A stretch of DNA of 52,169 nt from Oscillospiraceae bacterium (GTDB lineage Bacteria > Bacillota > Clostridia > Oscillospirales > Oscillospiraceae), in NCBI GenBank assembly GCA_031261325.1, contig JAISKH010000093.1, forward strand, positions 1-52,169, in the 5' to 3' direction. Each line of letters opens with the position of its first letter. Positions within the stretch are counted from its first letter, which is position 1. Shown piece after piece: positions 1 to 8,274 of this stretch. The notes beneath the pieces are model-generated. The model saw only the letters and a list, made by a program, of their open reading frames with translations. It was not told the DNA's origin and searched no databases. The position numbers and the translations under genes are program-made.

Positions 1-211
1 GGTTTGCGCCTAGCTGTGGGGGTGATTCTTAAGAGGGGCACAGCCCCTCTTAAGTGCGCTTTCCCCCCTTTCTCGCATAAGAAAGGGGGTCCCCGCCGGA
101 TAGGCGAGGAAATAGGTAAACTAATTTATAATTGATAACAGATATGGAACGAAAAGACGCGTCGCAGGACGAAAGACGAGAGGTGCCGCGCGGCGGGACG
201 GGGGAATAAGG
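1..211 (+). repeat. Dispersed 0.6-kb repeat, copy A (right part, cut by window edge)
   Basis: This is the right part of the dispersed repeat seen complete at 2848-3428. It starts at the GGTTTGCGCC block and holds the hairpin CTTAAGAGGGG..CCCCTCTTAAG and the hairpin CCCCCTTTCTCGCATAAGAAAGGGGG. The GATATGGAACG and GACGAAAGACGAGAGG blocks follow. It ends in the terminal sequence GTGCCGCGCGGCGGGAC..GGGAATAAGG. The left half lies outside the window. No open frame is shared with the other copies. Confidence 0.85.
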
Positions 212-216
212 AGAAT

Positions 217-246
217 AAAATCACCCGAAAGGGTGATTTTATTTCG
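217..246 (+). terminator. Rho-independent terminator with GAAA loop
   Basis: The arms AAAATCACCC and GGGTGATTTT form a perfect 10-bp stem closed by a GAAA tetraloop, followed by ATTTC. It lies directly after the right end of repeat copy A and would stop transcription entering from the left, before the small genes at 329. Confidence 0.75.
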
Positions 247-328
247 CCGATTCGTTGGCGAGCTCGGATAAAAGGAGGGCGGCGCATGCCGCAACATGCG
301 TCGAGGAAAATTTTATTCGGAGGTGCAT

Positions 329-742
329 ATGATTACAGAGTGCTTGCACGATTGCAAGTTCTACAGCGCGTTCACCGAAACCTGCGACTATCGTCTCATG
401 CGGTACGAGGCGCGCGGTTGCCCCGTAACCGCCTGCACGCGGTATGAGCGGCGCACACAGCCGCGCGAGTGGATGGTGTTCACGCGTCATTCAAAAAAGG
501 AGGGAGACAGCTTGTATTCACAATACCCGATACCCGAGCCGCCGCTGAACCCGCCGGAGCCGGAGTGCGTAACCGCCGACTGCGGACACGAGGTTTACGA
601 CGGGGAGGACATTTACTCGTTCGAGCGCGAAACGCTCTGCCCCGACTGCATGGAGGAGCGGTTCAACGAATTGTCAACGCGCGAAAAGGCGGAGCTGCTC
701 GGCTGCGGCTACCGCGTCGTTAGCTTCGGTCGGGAGGTGTAA
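329..742 (+). CDS. Small cysteine-rich protein, unknown function (phage-like)
   Basis: This encodes a 137-residue protein I cannot assign. The ATG at 329 is chosen because GGAGGT lies just upstream; an in-frame ATG at 296 has no such site. The N-terminal part carries several Cys residues (CLHDC and further Cys). A Pro/Glu-rich linker follows. The C-terminal part has CGHEVYDGE..LCPDC, which looks like a zinc-binding treble-clef or zinc-ribbon fold, followed by ELSTREKAELLG. Proteins of this style are common as small accessory genes in phages and integrative elements of Clostridia (recollection, not a search). It is followed after 6 bp by another small gene on the same strand, so the two are probably co-transcribed. 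Confidence 0.7.
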   Translation: MITECLHDCKFYSAFTETCDYRLMRYEARGCPVTACTRYERRTQPREWMVFTRHSKKEGDSLYSQYPIPEPPLNPPEPECVTADCGHEVYDGEDIYSFERETLCPDCMEERFNELSTREKAELLGCGYRVVSFGREV

Positions 743-748
743 GCGACT

Positions 749-976
749 ATGCCAAGGAAAAAATACACGTTCATCGAGGGGCGGGAGTCGAACGATGTCA
801 ATTGCTTCGCGTTCCGCCGCACAGAGGGCGGCAAGCCGGAGTGCGTCGCCCTAAGCGACGTTTTCTGCCTGAAGCAGCGCGAGCCTTGCCCGTTCCGCGC
901 AACGCCGGAGCAGGCGCGTAAGGCGCGCGAGAAAGCGGCTGTTCGTCTGGCGAGCCGTAAGCCGAGCAAGCCGTGA
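749..976 (+). CDS. Small cysteine-containing protein, unknown function
   Basis: This encodes a 75-residue basic protein starting at an ATG preceded by GGGAGGTG with good spacing. It contains four Cys residues (NCFAF, ECVAL, FCLKQ and CPFRATPEQARKARE), a spacing compatible with metal binding. The C-terminus is Lys/Arg-rich. It follows the gene at 329-742 by 6 bp. It ends only 4 bp from the stop codon of the convergent mnmG gene, with no terminator hairpin between them. I do not recognise a characterised family; a phage or integrative-element accessory protein is the most likely kind. Confidence 0.65.
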   Translation: MPRKKYTFIEGRESNDVNCFAFRRTEGGKPECVALSDVFCLKQREPCPFRATPEQARKAREKAAVRLASRKPSKP

Positions 977-980
977 GAGG

Positions 981-2846
981 TCACTTGCCCGACAGGTACA
1001 CCATCAGGTACCCCGCGTCGGCGGGTGATACGCCCGAGATGCGCGTCGCCTGCCCCAAGCTGACGGGCTTCGCCGCCGCGAGCTTTTGCCGCGCCTCAAG
1101 CCGCATACCCTTTAGCGACATGTAGTCCAAATCCGACGGCAGCGGGCGCGACTCCAGCTTGCGGAACTCCGCGATTTCGCGCTCCTGACGGCGAATGTAG
1201 CCCTCGTACTTAATCGCGATTTCCGCCGCCTCGGTAACGGCTCGCGGCAAGGCTGTCCGTCCCGCGTCAAACGCCCCCAAGCCCTCATAAGTGACGCGCG
1301 GACGGCGCAAGAGTGCCGCGAGAGACACGCCCGACGGCGGCGGAGCTTCGCCGAGCGTCTCCAAATACGCGCAAAGCTCCGCGGACGGCGGCAGATACGC
1401 GGCTTCAAGCCGCGCAATCTCGCCGTCCACGGACTTGTACTTTTCAAGCACGCGCGCGTGCCGCTCGTCGGACACCAAGCCGACGCGGTTTCCGATGTGC
1501 GACAGGCGCAAATCAGCGTTGTCCTGTCGGTGCAGCAGGCGGTACTCGCTGCGCGCGGTCATGACGCGGTAAGGCTCGTTCGTGCCTTTCGTAACCAAAT
1601 CGTCAATCAGCGTGCCGATATACCCGTCCGCTCGCGTGAGAACCATCGGTTCGCGACCCAGCAGCTTCAGCGCGGCGTTAACGCCCGCGACATAGCCCTG
1701 AACCGCCGCTTCCTCGTACCCGGACGAGCCGTTGAACTGCCCCGCGCCGTACAAGCCCGCGACGACCTTGCTCTCAAGCGTCGGCAGCAGCGTCTCGGGA
1801 TTCACGCAGTCGTACTCAATCGCGTAAGCGGGACGCTGCATTTCCGCGCGCTCCAGTCCCGCGACCGTGCGCAGCATTTCGAGCTGCACGTCCTCCGGCA
1901 TGGACGACGAGAATCCCTGCACGTACAGCTCCTCCGTGCCCAGACCCATCGGCTCTATGAACAATTGGTGCCGCTTCTTGTCGGCAAAGCGGACAACCTT
2001 GTCCTCAATCGACGGGCAATAGCGCGGTCCCACGCCCTCAATCACGCCCGAATACAGCGGCGAGCGCGACAAGTTCGCGCGGATTACCTCGTGCGTCCGC
2101 TCGTTCGTGTAGGTCAGCCAGCAGATTGCGCGGTTTTCGACGGCGCGCTCCGTCTCGAACGAGAACGGGACGGGTTCCGCGTCGCCGTGTTGCGGCTCCA
2201 TTTTGGAAAAATCAACCGAGCGCGCGTTAATTCGCGGCGGAGTGCCCGTCTTGAACCGCCGCAGGTCAAGCCCAAGCTCGCGCAGTCGCGCGCCAAGCTC
2301 CGTCGCGGCGAACATGCCGTCGGGTCCGCCCGTCTGCGTTACGTCGCCGACGATTGTGCGCCCCGTTAGGTACGTGCCCGACGCGATGACGACGGCGCGC
2401 GCCCCGTAAACCGCGCCGAGCCGCGTGACGACCGCCGTGACCGCGCCGTTTTCCGTCAGAATATCGACAATCTCCGCCTGTTTAATGTCGAGGTTTTCCT
2501 GCCGCTCCATCGTGCGTTTCATCAGCCGCCGATACTCGTCGCGGTCGGCTTGCGCGCGCAGGGAGTGCACGGCGGGACCCTTGCCGAGGTTGAGCATACG
2601 GTACTGTATGCACGAAGTGTCCGCCGCATGCGCCATCTCGCCGCCGAGCGCGTCCAGCTCGCGCACGAGGTGCCCCTTGCCCGTGCCGCCGATTGCAGGG
2701 TTGCAGGGCATGTTGCCCACCGCGTCGAGGTTGATTGTGAAGCACACGGTGCGCAGCCCCAACCGCGCTGCCGCGAGCGCCGCCTCTATGCCGGCGTGGC
2801 CTGCTCCTATTATTGCTACTTCGTAGCTGTTTGCAATGTATTGCAT
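981..2846 (-). CDS. mnmG: tRNA uridine-5-carboxymethylaminomethyl modification enzyme MnmG
   Basis: MnmG (GidA) is the FAD-dependent partner of the GTPase MnmE. Together they install carboxymethylaminomethyl groups at U34 of several tRNAs. The 621-residue length is normal. The N-terminal Rossmann FAD motif GAGHAG (residues 14-19) is followed by the family blocks [15 protein letters not shown] and the conserved C-terminal region with GISPADAG-like sequence (here [11 protein letters not shown]). The ATG is preceded by GAGGAGAATAAGG, which is at the same time the terminal sequence of repeat copy B, so the repeat provides the ribosome binding site. mnmE is not in the window. The gene faces the two small plus-strand genes and stops 4 bp from them. 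Confidence 0.97.
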   Translation of the reverse strand: MQYIANSYEVAIIGAGHAGIEAALAAARLGLRTVCFTINLDAVGNMPCNPAIGGTGKGHLVRELDALGGEMAHAADTSCIQYRMLNLGKGPAVHSLRAQADRDEYRRLMKRTMERQENLDIKQAEIVDILTENGAVTAVVTRLGAVYGARAVVIASGTYLTGRTIVGDVTQTGGPDGMFAATELGARLRELGLDLRRFKTGTPPRINARSVDFSKMEPQHGDAEPVPFSFETERAVENRAICWLTYTNERTHEVIRANLSRSPLYSGVIEGVGPRYCPSIEDKVVRFADKKRHQLFIEPMGLGTEELYVQGFSSSMPEDVQLEMLRTVAGLERAEMQRPAYAIEYDCVNPETLLPTLESKVVAGLYGAGQFNGSSGYEEAAVQGYVAGVNAALKLLGREPMVLTRADGYIGTLIDDLVTKGTNEPYRVMTARSEYRLLHRQDNADLRLSHIGNRVGLVSDERHARVLEKYKSVDGEIARLEAAYLPPSAELCAYLETLGEAPPPSGVSLAALLRRPRVTYEGLGAFDAGRTALPRAVTEAAEIAIKYEGYIRRQEREIAEFRKLESRPLPSDLDYMSLKGMRLEARQKLAAAKPVSLGQATRISGVSPADAGYLMVYLSGK

Positions 2847-2847
2847 A

Positions 2848-3428
2848 CCTTATTCTCCTCGTCCCGCCGCGCGGCACCTCTTGCGCGTAACGCCGCGCTT
2901 GCTTGTTTAGTAGTTTGACTGTTTTTCAATCTCAAAGGAGATTCGCTTGCCCTACGCGGGCGGCGCCCCCTTTCCAATGCGGGAAAGGGGGGGAAAGCGC
3001 ACTTAAGGGGGCTGCGCCCCCTTAAGAATCCCCTGCTTCTCAGAGCACTTGAATCTCCAGTCGCTATCGCAAATGATAGACCGAGTTACGCGGCACAAGA
3101 CTACACTCCAGTACAAGCTCGCTCGCGCGAAAGCTGACACTTCAGCAACGATGTATCCTTGCCAAGTGGCAGCTTGCAATACCAGTTTACACCTACTGCC
3201 CGGAACGCCACACTAGGTTTGCGCCGAGCTGTGGGGGTGATTTTTAAGAGGGGGTTTACCCCCTCTTAAATGCGCTTTCCCCCCTTTCTCGCATAAGAAA
3301 GGGGGCCCCGCGCGGGGAGCGCAAGGAGCAAGTAACAGATAATAGTTACCTGATAACAGACATGGAACGGAAAGACGCGACGCAGGACGTAGGACGAGAG
3401 TGCCGCTCGGCGGGACGGGAGAATAAGG
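2848..3428 (+). repeat. Dispersed 0.6-kb nested inverted repeat, copy B (complete)
   Basis: This is the best complete copy, 581 bp. It starts with CCTTATTCTCCTCGTCCC and ends with the reverse complement GGGACGGGAGAATAAGG, giving terminal inverted repeats of about 30 bp. Inside are two GC-rich hairpins (CCCCCTTTC..GAAAGGGGG and CTTAAGGGGG..CCCCCTTAAG). A conserved core of roughly 190 bp follows, containing AATCTCCAGTCGCTATCGCA and CTTGCCAAGTGGCAGCTTGC. The same two hairpins then recur in inverted order, so the element is palindromic at several scales. There is no transposase or conserved frame. It has the shape of a non-autonomous (MITE-like) element. It fills the whole space between mnmG and the TetR gene. 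Confidence 0.9.
2907..2935 (-). promoter_or_regulatory. Candidate sigma-A promoter for mnmG inside repeat B
   Basis: Read on the minus strand, TTGAGA and TACTAA are separated by 17 bp, about 60 bp upstream of the mnmG start. The site is inside the variable segment of repeat copy B, next to the conserved AATCTCAAAGGAGAT block. It is the best promoter-like sequence I find between mnmG and the rest of the repeat. Confidence 0.5.
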
Positions 3429-3437
3429 AAAGTTGTG

Positions 3438-4019
3438 CTACACAACAATAGAACTCAAGCCGCTGAAGGTGAAGCTTATCACCATTTCGGCTATCTCGCG
3501 CGCCGATTTGACAAGCCCTTCGTCGAGCCATTTTTGAAGAACGCCTATGCCGCCGTTTATCCCGAACGCGAGCATGTACTCCACGGCAACGGGGTCAACG
3601 TCCGCGTGCGCCGTGCGCCACGCGCGAATGCCGTGCTTTTGCACTATCGTCATGACGGTCTTTTGCAGGCTCACGTCGCCGGAGCCACCGAGCAGTATTT
3701 GGCACAGCTCCGCGTTCTCTATGACGTATTCAAATATCATCGTAACCTTTTGGAGAGACGCTTCCTCGTATTCCTTGAAGAAGTTGTATTCCTCAAGATA
3801 TTCGTTCAAACTGACGAGAAGCTCGCTTTTAATCTGGTCGAGCAGGTCGGTCGGGCTGTCGTAGTGCACGTAAAACGTGCTGCGGTTGATGTCCGCAAGC
3901 TCGCACAGCTCCTTGACCGAGATTTTCTCAATCGGTTTCACTTTAATCAGCTTAATCATGCTCTCGCGCAGAGCCTGTTTCGTGTACCGCACGCGCCTGT
4001 CCACCTTGTCAACGGGCAT
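3438..4019 (-). CDS. TetR/AcrR-family transcriptional regulator
   Basis: This encodes a 193-residue one-component repressor. The N-terminal helix-turn-helix reads ISVKELCELADINRSTFYVH (about residues 33-52), a typical TetR DNA-binding helix pair, and a ligand-binding helical domain follows. The ATG at 4019 is preceded by GGGAGGGACGG. The gene is divergent from the MMPL exporter at 4236, the classic arrangement of a TetR repressor controlling an efflux system and itself. The stop codon lies 10 bp beyond the right end of repeat copy B. The ligand cannot be predicted. Confidence 0.92.
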   Translation of the reverse strand: MPVDKVDRRVRYTKQALRESMIKLIKVKPIEKISVKELCELADINRSTFYVHYDSPTDLLDQIKSELLVSLNEYLEEYNFFKEYEEASLQKVTMIFEYVIENAELCQILLGGSGDVSLQKTVMTIVQKHGIRAWRTAHADVDPVAVEYMLAFGINGGIGVLQKWLDEGLVKSAREIAEMVISFTFSGLSSIVV

Positions 4020-4110
4020 AATTCCGTCCCTCCCTTGACTTTTTGCTCGTCCTCACGTCACTTAATCCGCAAGTCGTCGTGTAAAAGACATTTTGCCCCC
4101 GCTTTGTCGG

Positions 4111-4139
4111 TTGCAATTCAACACGATGTCTATTATAAT
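4111..4139 (+). promoter_or_regulatory. Sigma-A promoter of the MMPL exporter operon
   Basis: TTGCAA and a perfect TATAAT are separated by 17 bp, placing the start of transcription near 4146, about 90 bp upstream of the exporter start codon. It lies in the divergent region shared with the TetR gene. Confidence 0.75.
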
Positions 4140-4142
4140 ACA

Positions 4143-4162
4143 TGTTGTACAGATACGCAACA
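4143..4162. promoter_or_regulatory. Candidate TetR operator
   Basis: TGTTG and CAACA form an inverted repeat with a 10-bp spacer that straddles the expected transcription start of the promoter at 4111-4139. Position and size fit an operator of the adjacent TetR-family repressor, but the arms are short and the assignment is an inference. Confidence 0.35.
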
Positions 4163-4235
4163 GCTTGTCGCATTATTTTCGCCGGCCGCGCTCGCGGAAC
4201 AGCGGAGCAATTGTTTAGTAAGTAGGTGAAAGCAT

Positions 4236-6302
4236 TTGAACACATTCACAAAGCTCATTACAAACCACAGCCGAACGGTCACGCTGATATTCATTGTGTT
4301 CACGCTTATCTGCGCCGTTTTGCAATTCGGCGTTAGCGTGAATTACAACATTATCGAATATCTGCCGGAGGAAGCGCAGTCCACGCGCGCGCTCGCCGTT
4401 ATGGCGGAGGAATTTACGGAGTCGGTGCCGAACGCGCGCGTCATGCTCAAGGGCGTTACGCCGCAGCAGGCGATTCAGGTCAAGAACCAACTCGCCGCGC
4501 TGGACGGCGTTAGCGGCGTTATGTGGTTGGACGACGTGTTTGACCTGCGCACGCCGCTCGAAATGGGCGACCTCGCGCTTATCGAGACGTATTACAAGGA
4601 TGGCAACGCGCTGATTGAAATGACCATCGCGGAGGGCGTAGAGGTTTCCGTGACGGATAACGTTTACGCGATAATCGGCGAGAGCAACGCCCTGTCGGGC
4701 GAAGCGGTCAGCCGCGCGGCAATGCAGCAGACGGCTGTCAGCGAAACGTCGGGCGCGATGATTATCCTTATCCCCGTTATCATTGTGATTCTGCTGCTGA
4801 CGACGGAATCGTGGCTGGAGCCGCTCCTGTTCCTCGCGTCAATCGGCTTGTCCATCGTCATGAACATGGGCACGAACCTGATTTTCGGCAAAATCTCATT
4901 CATTACGAACGCGATTAGCCCGATATTGCAGCTTGCCGTCTCGCTGGATTACGCGATATTCCTGCTCCACGCGTTCCGCCAGGGGCGGCAGACGATGACG
5001 GACACGCGCGAAGCCATGCGGTTCGCGATGAAGCGCGCGTTCTCCTCCGTCGCGGCGAGCGCGGCGACGACGCTGTTCGGCTTCATCGCCCTCATGTTCA
5101 TGAAGTTCAAAATCGGCAGCGACCTCGGCATCGTGCTGGCAAAGGGCATTGTTCTCAGCTTCGTATCCGTCATGACGTTCCTGCCCGCGCTTACGCTCGT
5201 TTGCGTCAAGCTGCTGGATAAGACGCGTCACCGCGGGCTTATACCGAGCACGGGCGTCGTCGGCAAGGTCACGGCAAAGCTGCGCGTGCCCGCGCTGATT
5301 CTCGTGCTGATACTGCTCGTTCCGTGCTTCCTCGCGCAGTCCAAGGGCGAGTTTATTTACGGCTCGGAGGAACTGACGGTTGAGTCGCGCGTCGGTATTG
5401 ACACCGCCTCGGTGGACGACGTGTTCGGCAAGTCTAACCCCGTCGTCCTGCTCGTGCCGCGCGGGGACGTTGAGCGCGAGCGCGCCCTCGCCCTCGAAGC
5501 CGCGGAGCTGCCGCACGTTACGCGCGTGATGTCCTACGCGACGACGGTGGGCGACACGATACCCGTCGAGTTCTTGGACGGCGCGATTATAAGCCAGTTC
5601 TATTCGGCAAATTACGCCCGCATTATCATATACACCGACACCTTGCAGGAGGGGGACGACGCTTTCGCGATGGTTGAGTCGGTGCAGGACACGGCGCGGG
5701 AGTTTTACGGCGACGGCTATTACGCGCTCGGCGCGTCCGTCAACCTGTGGGACATGAGGGAGGTCGTGCAGCGCGACAACAGCATTGTCAACTACATCGC
5801 CGTCGGCTCGATTCTGCTCGTCCTACTCGTGACGTTCCGCTCAATCACGCTGCCGATTTTCCTGATTCTCACGATTGAGTCCGCAATTTGGATTAACCTT
5901 TCCGTCCCGTACTTTGCGGGCACGCCGCTGTGTTACATAGGGTATCTCGTTATCAGCACGGTGCAGCTTGGCGCGACGGTGGATTACGCGATACTGCTGA
6001 CGGACCACTATCGGCTGCACAGGCGCGACAAGCCGAAGCGCGATGCGATGCGCAAGACGATGGACGAGGTGTTCATGTCGATATTCGTCTCCGCGCTGAT
6101 TATGTCGCTCGCGGGGTTCACGCTCGGAATGACAAGCACCAACCCGATAGTCGCGGACATGGGCATACTGCTCGGGCGCGGAACGATACTCTCGTTCGTT
6201 CTCGTCATTTGCTTCACGCCCGCCGCGCTCGTGACGTTTGACAAGCTTATCGCAAAGACGACGATAGGCGCGAAGTTCTTGTTGGAGGGGAAAAAGAAAT
6301 GA
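4236..6302 (+). CDS. MMPL/RND-superfamily exporter
   Basis: This is a 688-residue integral membrane transporter of the MMPL (RND superfamily) type, expected to export lipids or hydrophobic compounds using the proton gradient. The chain has the duplicated RND plan. One membrane helix at residues 12-32 is followed by an extracytoplasmic domain, then a bundle of helices from about residue 173 to 325 with the intramembrane segment ISPILQLAVSLDYAIFLLHA. The plan then repeats, with a second bundle from about residue 515 and the equivalent STVQLGATVDYAILLTDHYR. Translation must begin at a TTG (4236), with AGGTGA upstream; no better ATG start is available. The ATG of the next gene overlaps the stop codon (ATGA), which implies translational coupling. 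The divergent TetR gene is the likely regulator. Confidence 0.9.
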   Translation: MNTFTKLITNHSRTVTLIFIVFTLICAVLQFGVSVNYNIIEYLPEEAQSTRALAVMAEEFTESVPNARVMLKGVTPQQAIQVKNQLAALDGVSGVMWLDDVFDLRTPLEMGDLALIETYYKDGNALIEMTIAEGVEVSVTDNVYAIIGESNALSGEAVSRAAMQQTAVSETSGAMIILIPVIIVILLLTTESWLEPLLFLASIGLSIVMNMGTNLIFGKISFITNAISPILQLAVSLDYAIFLLHAFRQGRQTMTDTREAMRFAMKRAFSSVAASAATTLFGFIALMFMKFKIGSDLGIVLAKGIVLSFVSVMTFLPALTLVCVKLLDKTRHRGLIPSTGVVGKVTAKLRVPALILVLILLVPCFLAQSKGEFIYGSEELTVESRVGIDTASVDDVFGKSNPVVLLVPRGDVERERALALEAAELPHVTRVMSYATTVGDTIPVEFLDGAIISQFYSANYARIIIYTDTLQEGDDAFAMVESVQDTAREFYGDGYYALGASVNLWDMREVVQRDNSIVNYIAVGSILLVLLVTFRSITLPIFLILTIESAIWINLSVPYFAGTPLCYIGYLVISTVQLGATVDYAILLTDHYRLHRRDKPKRDAMRKTMDEVFMSIFVSALIMSLAGFTLGMTSTNPIVADMGILLGRGTILSFVLVICFTPAALVTFDKLIAKTTIGAKFLLEGKKK

Positions 6303-8149
6303 AAAGTTTGAAAAGCATAAAAAAGTTCCTTAAAAGTCTCGTCGGGTTGGCGATTGCCGCCGCGCTTTTGCTGACGTGCTCGCTCGCCTTTGCCGCGCCG
6401 GAGGACGACGTTGCGGAGGAAGCCGTGCCGTCCGCCGTCGGCGAATCGTTCGGCGGCAAGGAAGAGGTCGTTTACGCGTCGCTCACGCCGACGGGACGCG
6501 CGGAAGCGGTGTACATCGTCAACATCTTCAACGCGCTCACGGCGGGCGGATTGACCGATTACGGCGACTACAGCGCGGTTAAAAACCTGACCGACCTGGC
6601 GACACTTGATTTCGGCGGCGGCGCGGTCAACCTGAACTTCACGGAGCCGCAACGCTTTTACTATCAGGGCAACGCGGTGAGCGCGGCGCTCCCGTGGGAC
6701 TTCGCGATAACCTACTCGCTTAACGGGCAGCAGACACTGCCGGAAATTCTCGCGGGTAAATCCGGGCGCGTTGAGATTAGCATTAAATCGACCGTCAACG
6801 CCGCGTATGACAGCTATTTCGCGGACAGCTATATGCTGCAAATAACCGTCCCACTCGACACCGAGATATTCAAAAACATCACGGCGCAGGGCGCGACGGA
6901 GGCAAATTCAGGGCGCGACAAGCTGCTTAACTTCACGGTTCTGCCCGGGACGAACGCGAACCTGCGCATTTCCGCCGACGTTACGGAGTTTGAGCTTGGC
7001 GCGATTGAGATTGCCGCGCTCCCGTTCTCGATGGACATAACCCTGCCCGACCTTTCCGCGCTGACGGACGGGTTCGACCAACTAACCGACGCTGTTTCGC
7101 AGCTGTCGGACGGCGTGACGCTCCTGTCGGACGGCGCGACGGAGCTGCGCGCGGGCGCGGAGGAGCTGTCGAGCGGCGCGGTGAGCTTTACGCAGGGGCT
7201 GACGCAGCTTGACGGCGGCACGGACGCGCTGAACGCGGGTTCTTCGCAGATTAACGCCGCGCTGCAACAGGTTGCGGCGGGTCTTGGCGCGGTGCCCGAC
7301 CTGTCGGGTCTTGCGGAGCTTGGCAAGTTGCCGCCCACGCTGACGACGCTTGCCGACGGGCTTGACAAAATGGCGCAGGGGCTGACGCAGCTTGAGGCGG
7401 GCTTCTCGCTCGGCAACGCCGCGCTTGAAACCGCGATTAACATGATACCAGACGGCGAAATAAGCGAAACGCAAGTCGCCGCGCTGTACGCCGCCGCGCC
7501 GAACATGCGTGAGACGCTGGAAACGCTCGTCAATTCGTATTACGCCGCCGCGACGATTAAGGGCACATACGCCTCGGCAAAGCCCGCTTTCGCCGCCGTT
7601 TCCCCCGCGCTTGAGCCGATTATCACGCAACTGGGCACCATTTCGGGCGCGCTGCGCCTGATGGCGGATTCCCTGCCGTCGGCGGAAGCCCTGCCCGACG
7701 CGGCGCAGTTGCAGCAGTTAATCGGCGGCATCACGCAGTTATCCGCGCAGTACTCGGCGTTCGATTCGGGTCTGCAAGCCTACACAGGCGGCGTTGCAAC
7801 GCTTGCGGCGCAAGGTTCCGCCGTGTCTGACGGCGTTGCCGAGGTTGCGGGCGGCATTGCCGAGGTGACTGACGGCTTGGCGGAGCTTGCGGACGGCGCA
7901 AAGAAGCTGGACGACGAGACGAGCAAGCTCCCCGAGCGCATTGACGAGGAAATTGCGAAGCTTACCGACGGCATGAGCGGCGAAGCGGCGCAACCCGTCT
8001 CGTTCGCGGACGCGCGCAACACTAACGTCGCGAGCGTGCAGTTCGTCCTGCGCACCTCCGCCGTGACCGCGCCGACCCCGCCCGCGCCGCCGATTACCGC
8101 GGCGGAATCGGAGACGTTCTGGGACCGACTGTGGGCGCTGTTCAATTAA
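6299..8149 (+). CDS. Secreted LxxG-repeat protein (YhgE-like), partner of MMPL exporter
   Basis: This 616-residue protein has a signal peptide (LVGLAIAAALLLTCSLAFA, cleavage before APEDD). An N-terminal folded region of about 230 residues is followed by a long helical part with repeated xxxLxxG units (QLSDGVTLLSDGATELRAGA and similar), as in YhgE/Pip-type and MMPL-associated proteins. A second block of such units is near residue 530. Unlike YhgE there are no C-terminal membrane helices; it ends with a Pro-rich stretch and FWDRLWALFN. It is translationally coupled to the exporter (ATGA overlap), so it probably acts outside the membrane with it. The last codons and the stop (TTC AAT TAA) are the first bases of an AT-rich dispersed repeat, so the native C-terminus may have been altered. 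Confidence 0.85.
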   Translation: MKSLKSIKKFLKSLVGLAIAAALLLTCSLAFAAPEDDVAEEAVPSAVGESFGGKEEVVYASLTPTGRAEAVYIVNIFNALTAGGLTDYGDYSAVKNLTDLATLDFGGGAVNLNFTEPQRFYYQGNAVSAALPWDFAITYSLNGQQTLPEILAGKSGRVEISIKSTVNAAYDSYFADSYMLQITVPLDTEIFKNITAQGATEANSGRDKLLNFTVLPGTNANLRISADVTEFELGAIEIAALPFSMDITLPDLSALTDGFDQLTDAVSQLSDGVTLLSDGATELRAGAEELSSGAVSFTQGLTQLDGGTDALNAGSSQINAALQQVAAGLGAVPDLSGLAELGKLPPTLTTLADGLDKMAQGLTQLEAGFSLGNAALETAINMIPDGEISETQVAALYAAAPNMRETLETLVNSYYAAATIKGTYASAKPAFAAVSPALEPIITQLGTISGALRLMADSLPSAEALPDAAQLQQLIGGITQLSAQYSAFDSGLQAYTGGVATLAAQGSAVSDGVAEVAGGIAEVTDGLAELADGAKKLDDETSKLPERIDEEIAKLTDGMSGEAAQPVSFADARNTNVASVQFVLRTSAVTAPTPPAPPITAAESETFWDRLWALFN

Positions 8150-8195
8150 CAATTGACAATTGACAATTGACAATGATTGTGTCGGCTTTGCCGAC
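8142..8195 (+). repeat. AT-rich CAATTGACAATT repeat with mini-hairpin
   Basis: Tandem copies of CAATTGAC/CAATTAAC run from 8142 to about 8175. The small hairpin GTCGGC-TTT-GCCGAC follows at 8181-8195. The same combination, in opposite orientation, occurs at 42194-42247. It starts inside the coding sequence of the preceding gene and supplies its stop codon. Confidence 0.75.
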
Positions 8196-8208
8196 TTGTC
8201 AAAATTTT

Positions 8209-8242
8209 ACGGCGTTGAGCTTTGCTCAACGCCGTTTCTTTT
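8209..8242 (+). terminator. Rho-independent terminator of the exporter operon
   Basis: ACGGCGTTGAGC and GCTCAACGCCGT form a perfect 12-bp stem with a TTT loop, followed by TTCTTTTGG. It lies 60 bp after the stop codon of the LxxG-repeat protein. Confidence 0.85.
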
Positions 8243-8274
8243 GGTTATTGCCGCGACGGGAACATCTCGTCGGG

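Noticed and set aside
1458-2369. Long open frame of 303 codons on the plus strand across mnmG
   Set aside because: It lies fully antisense to a clear mnmG gene. Long antisense frames are expected in this GC-rich DNA, and its translation has no recognisable domain.
2848-3428. Insertion sequence with its own transposase
   Set aside because: No frame in any copy encodes a transposase or DDE-type domain; only non-autonomous copies are present in the window.
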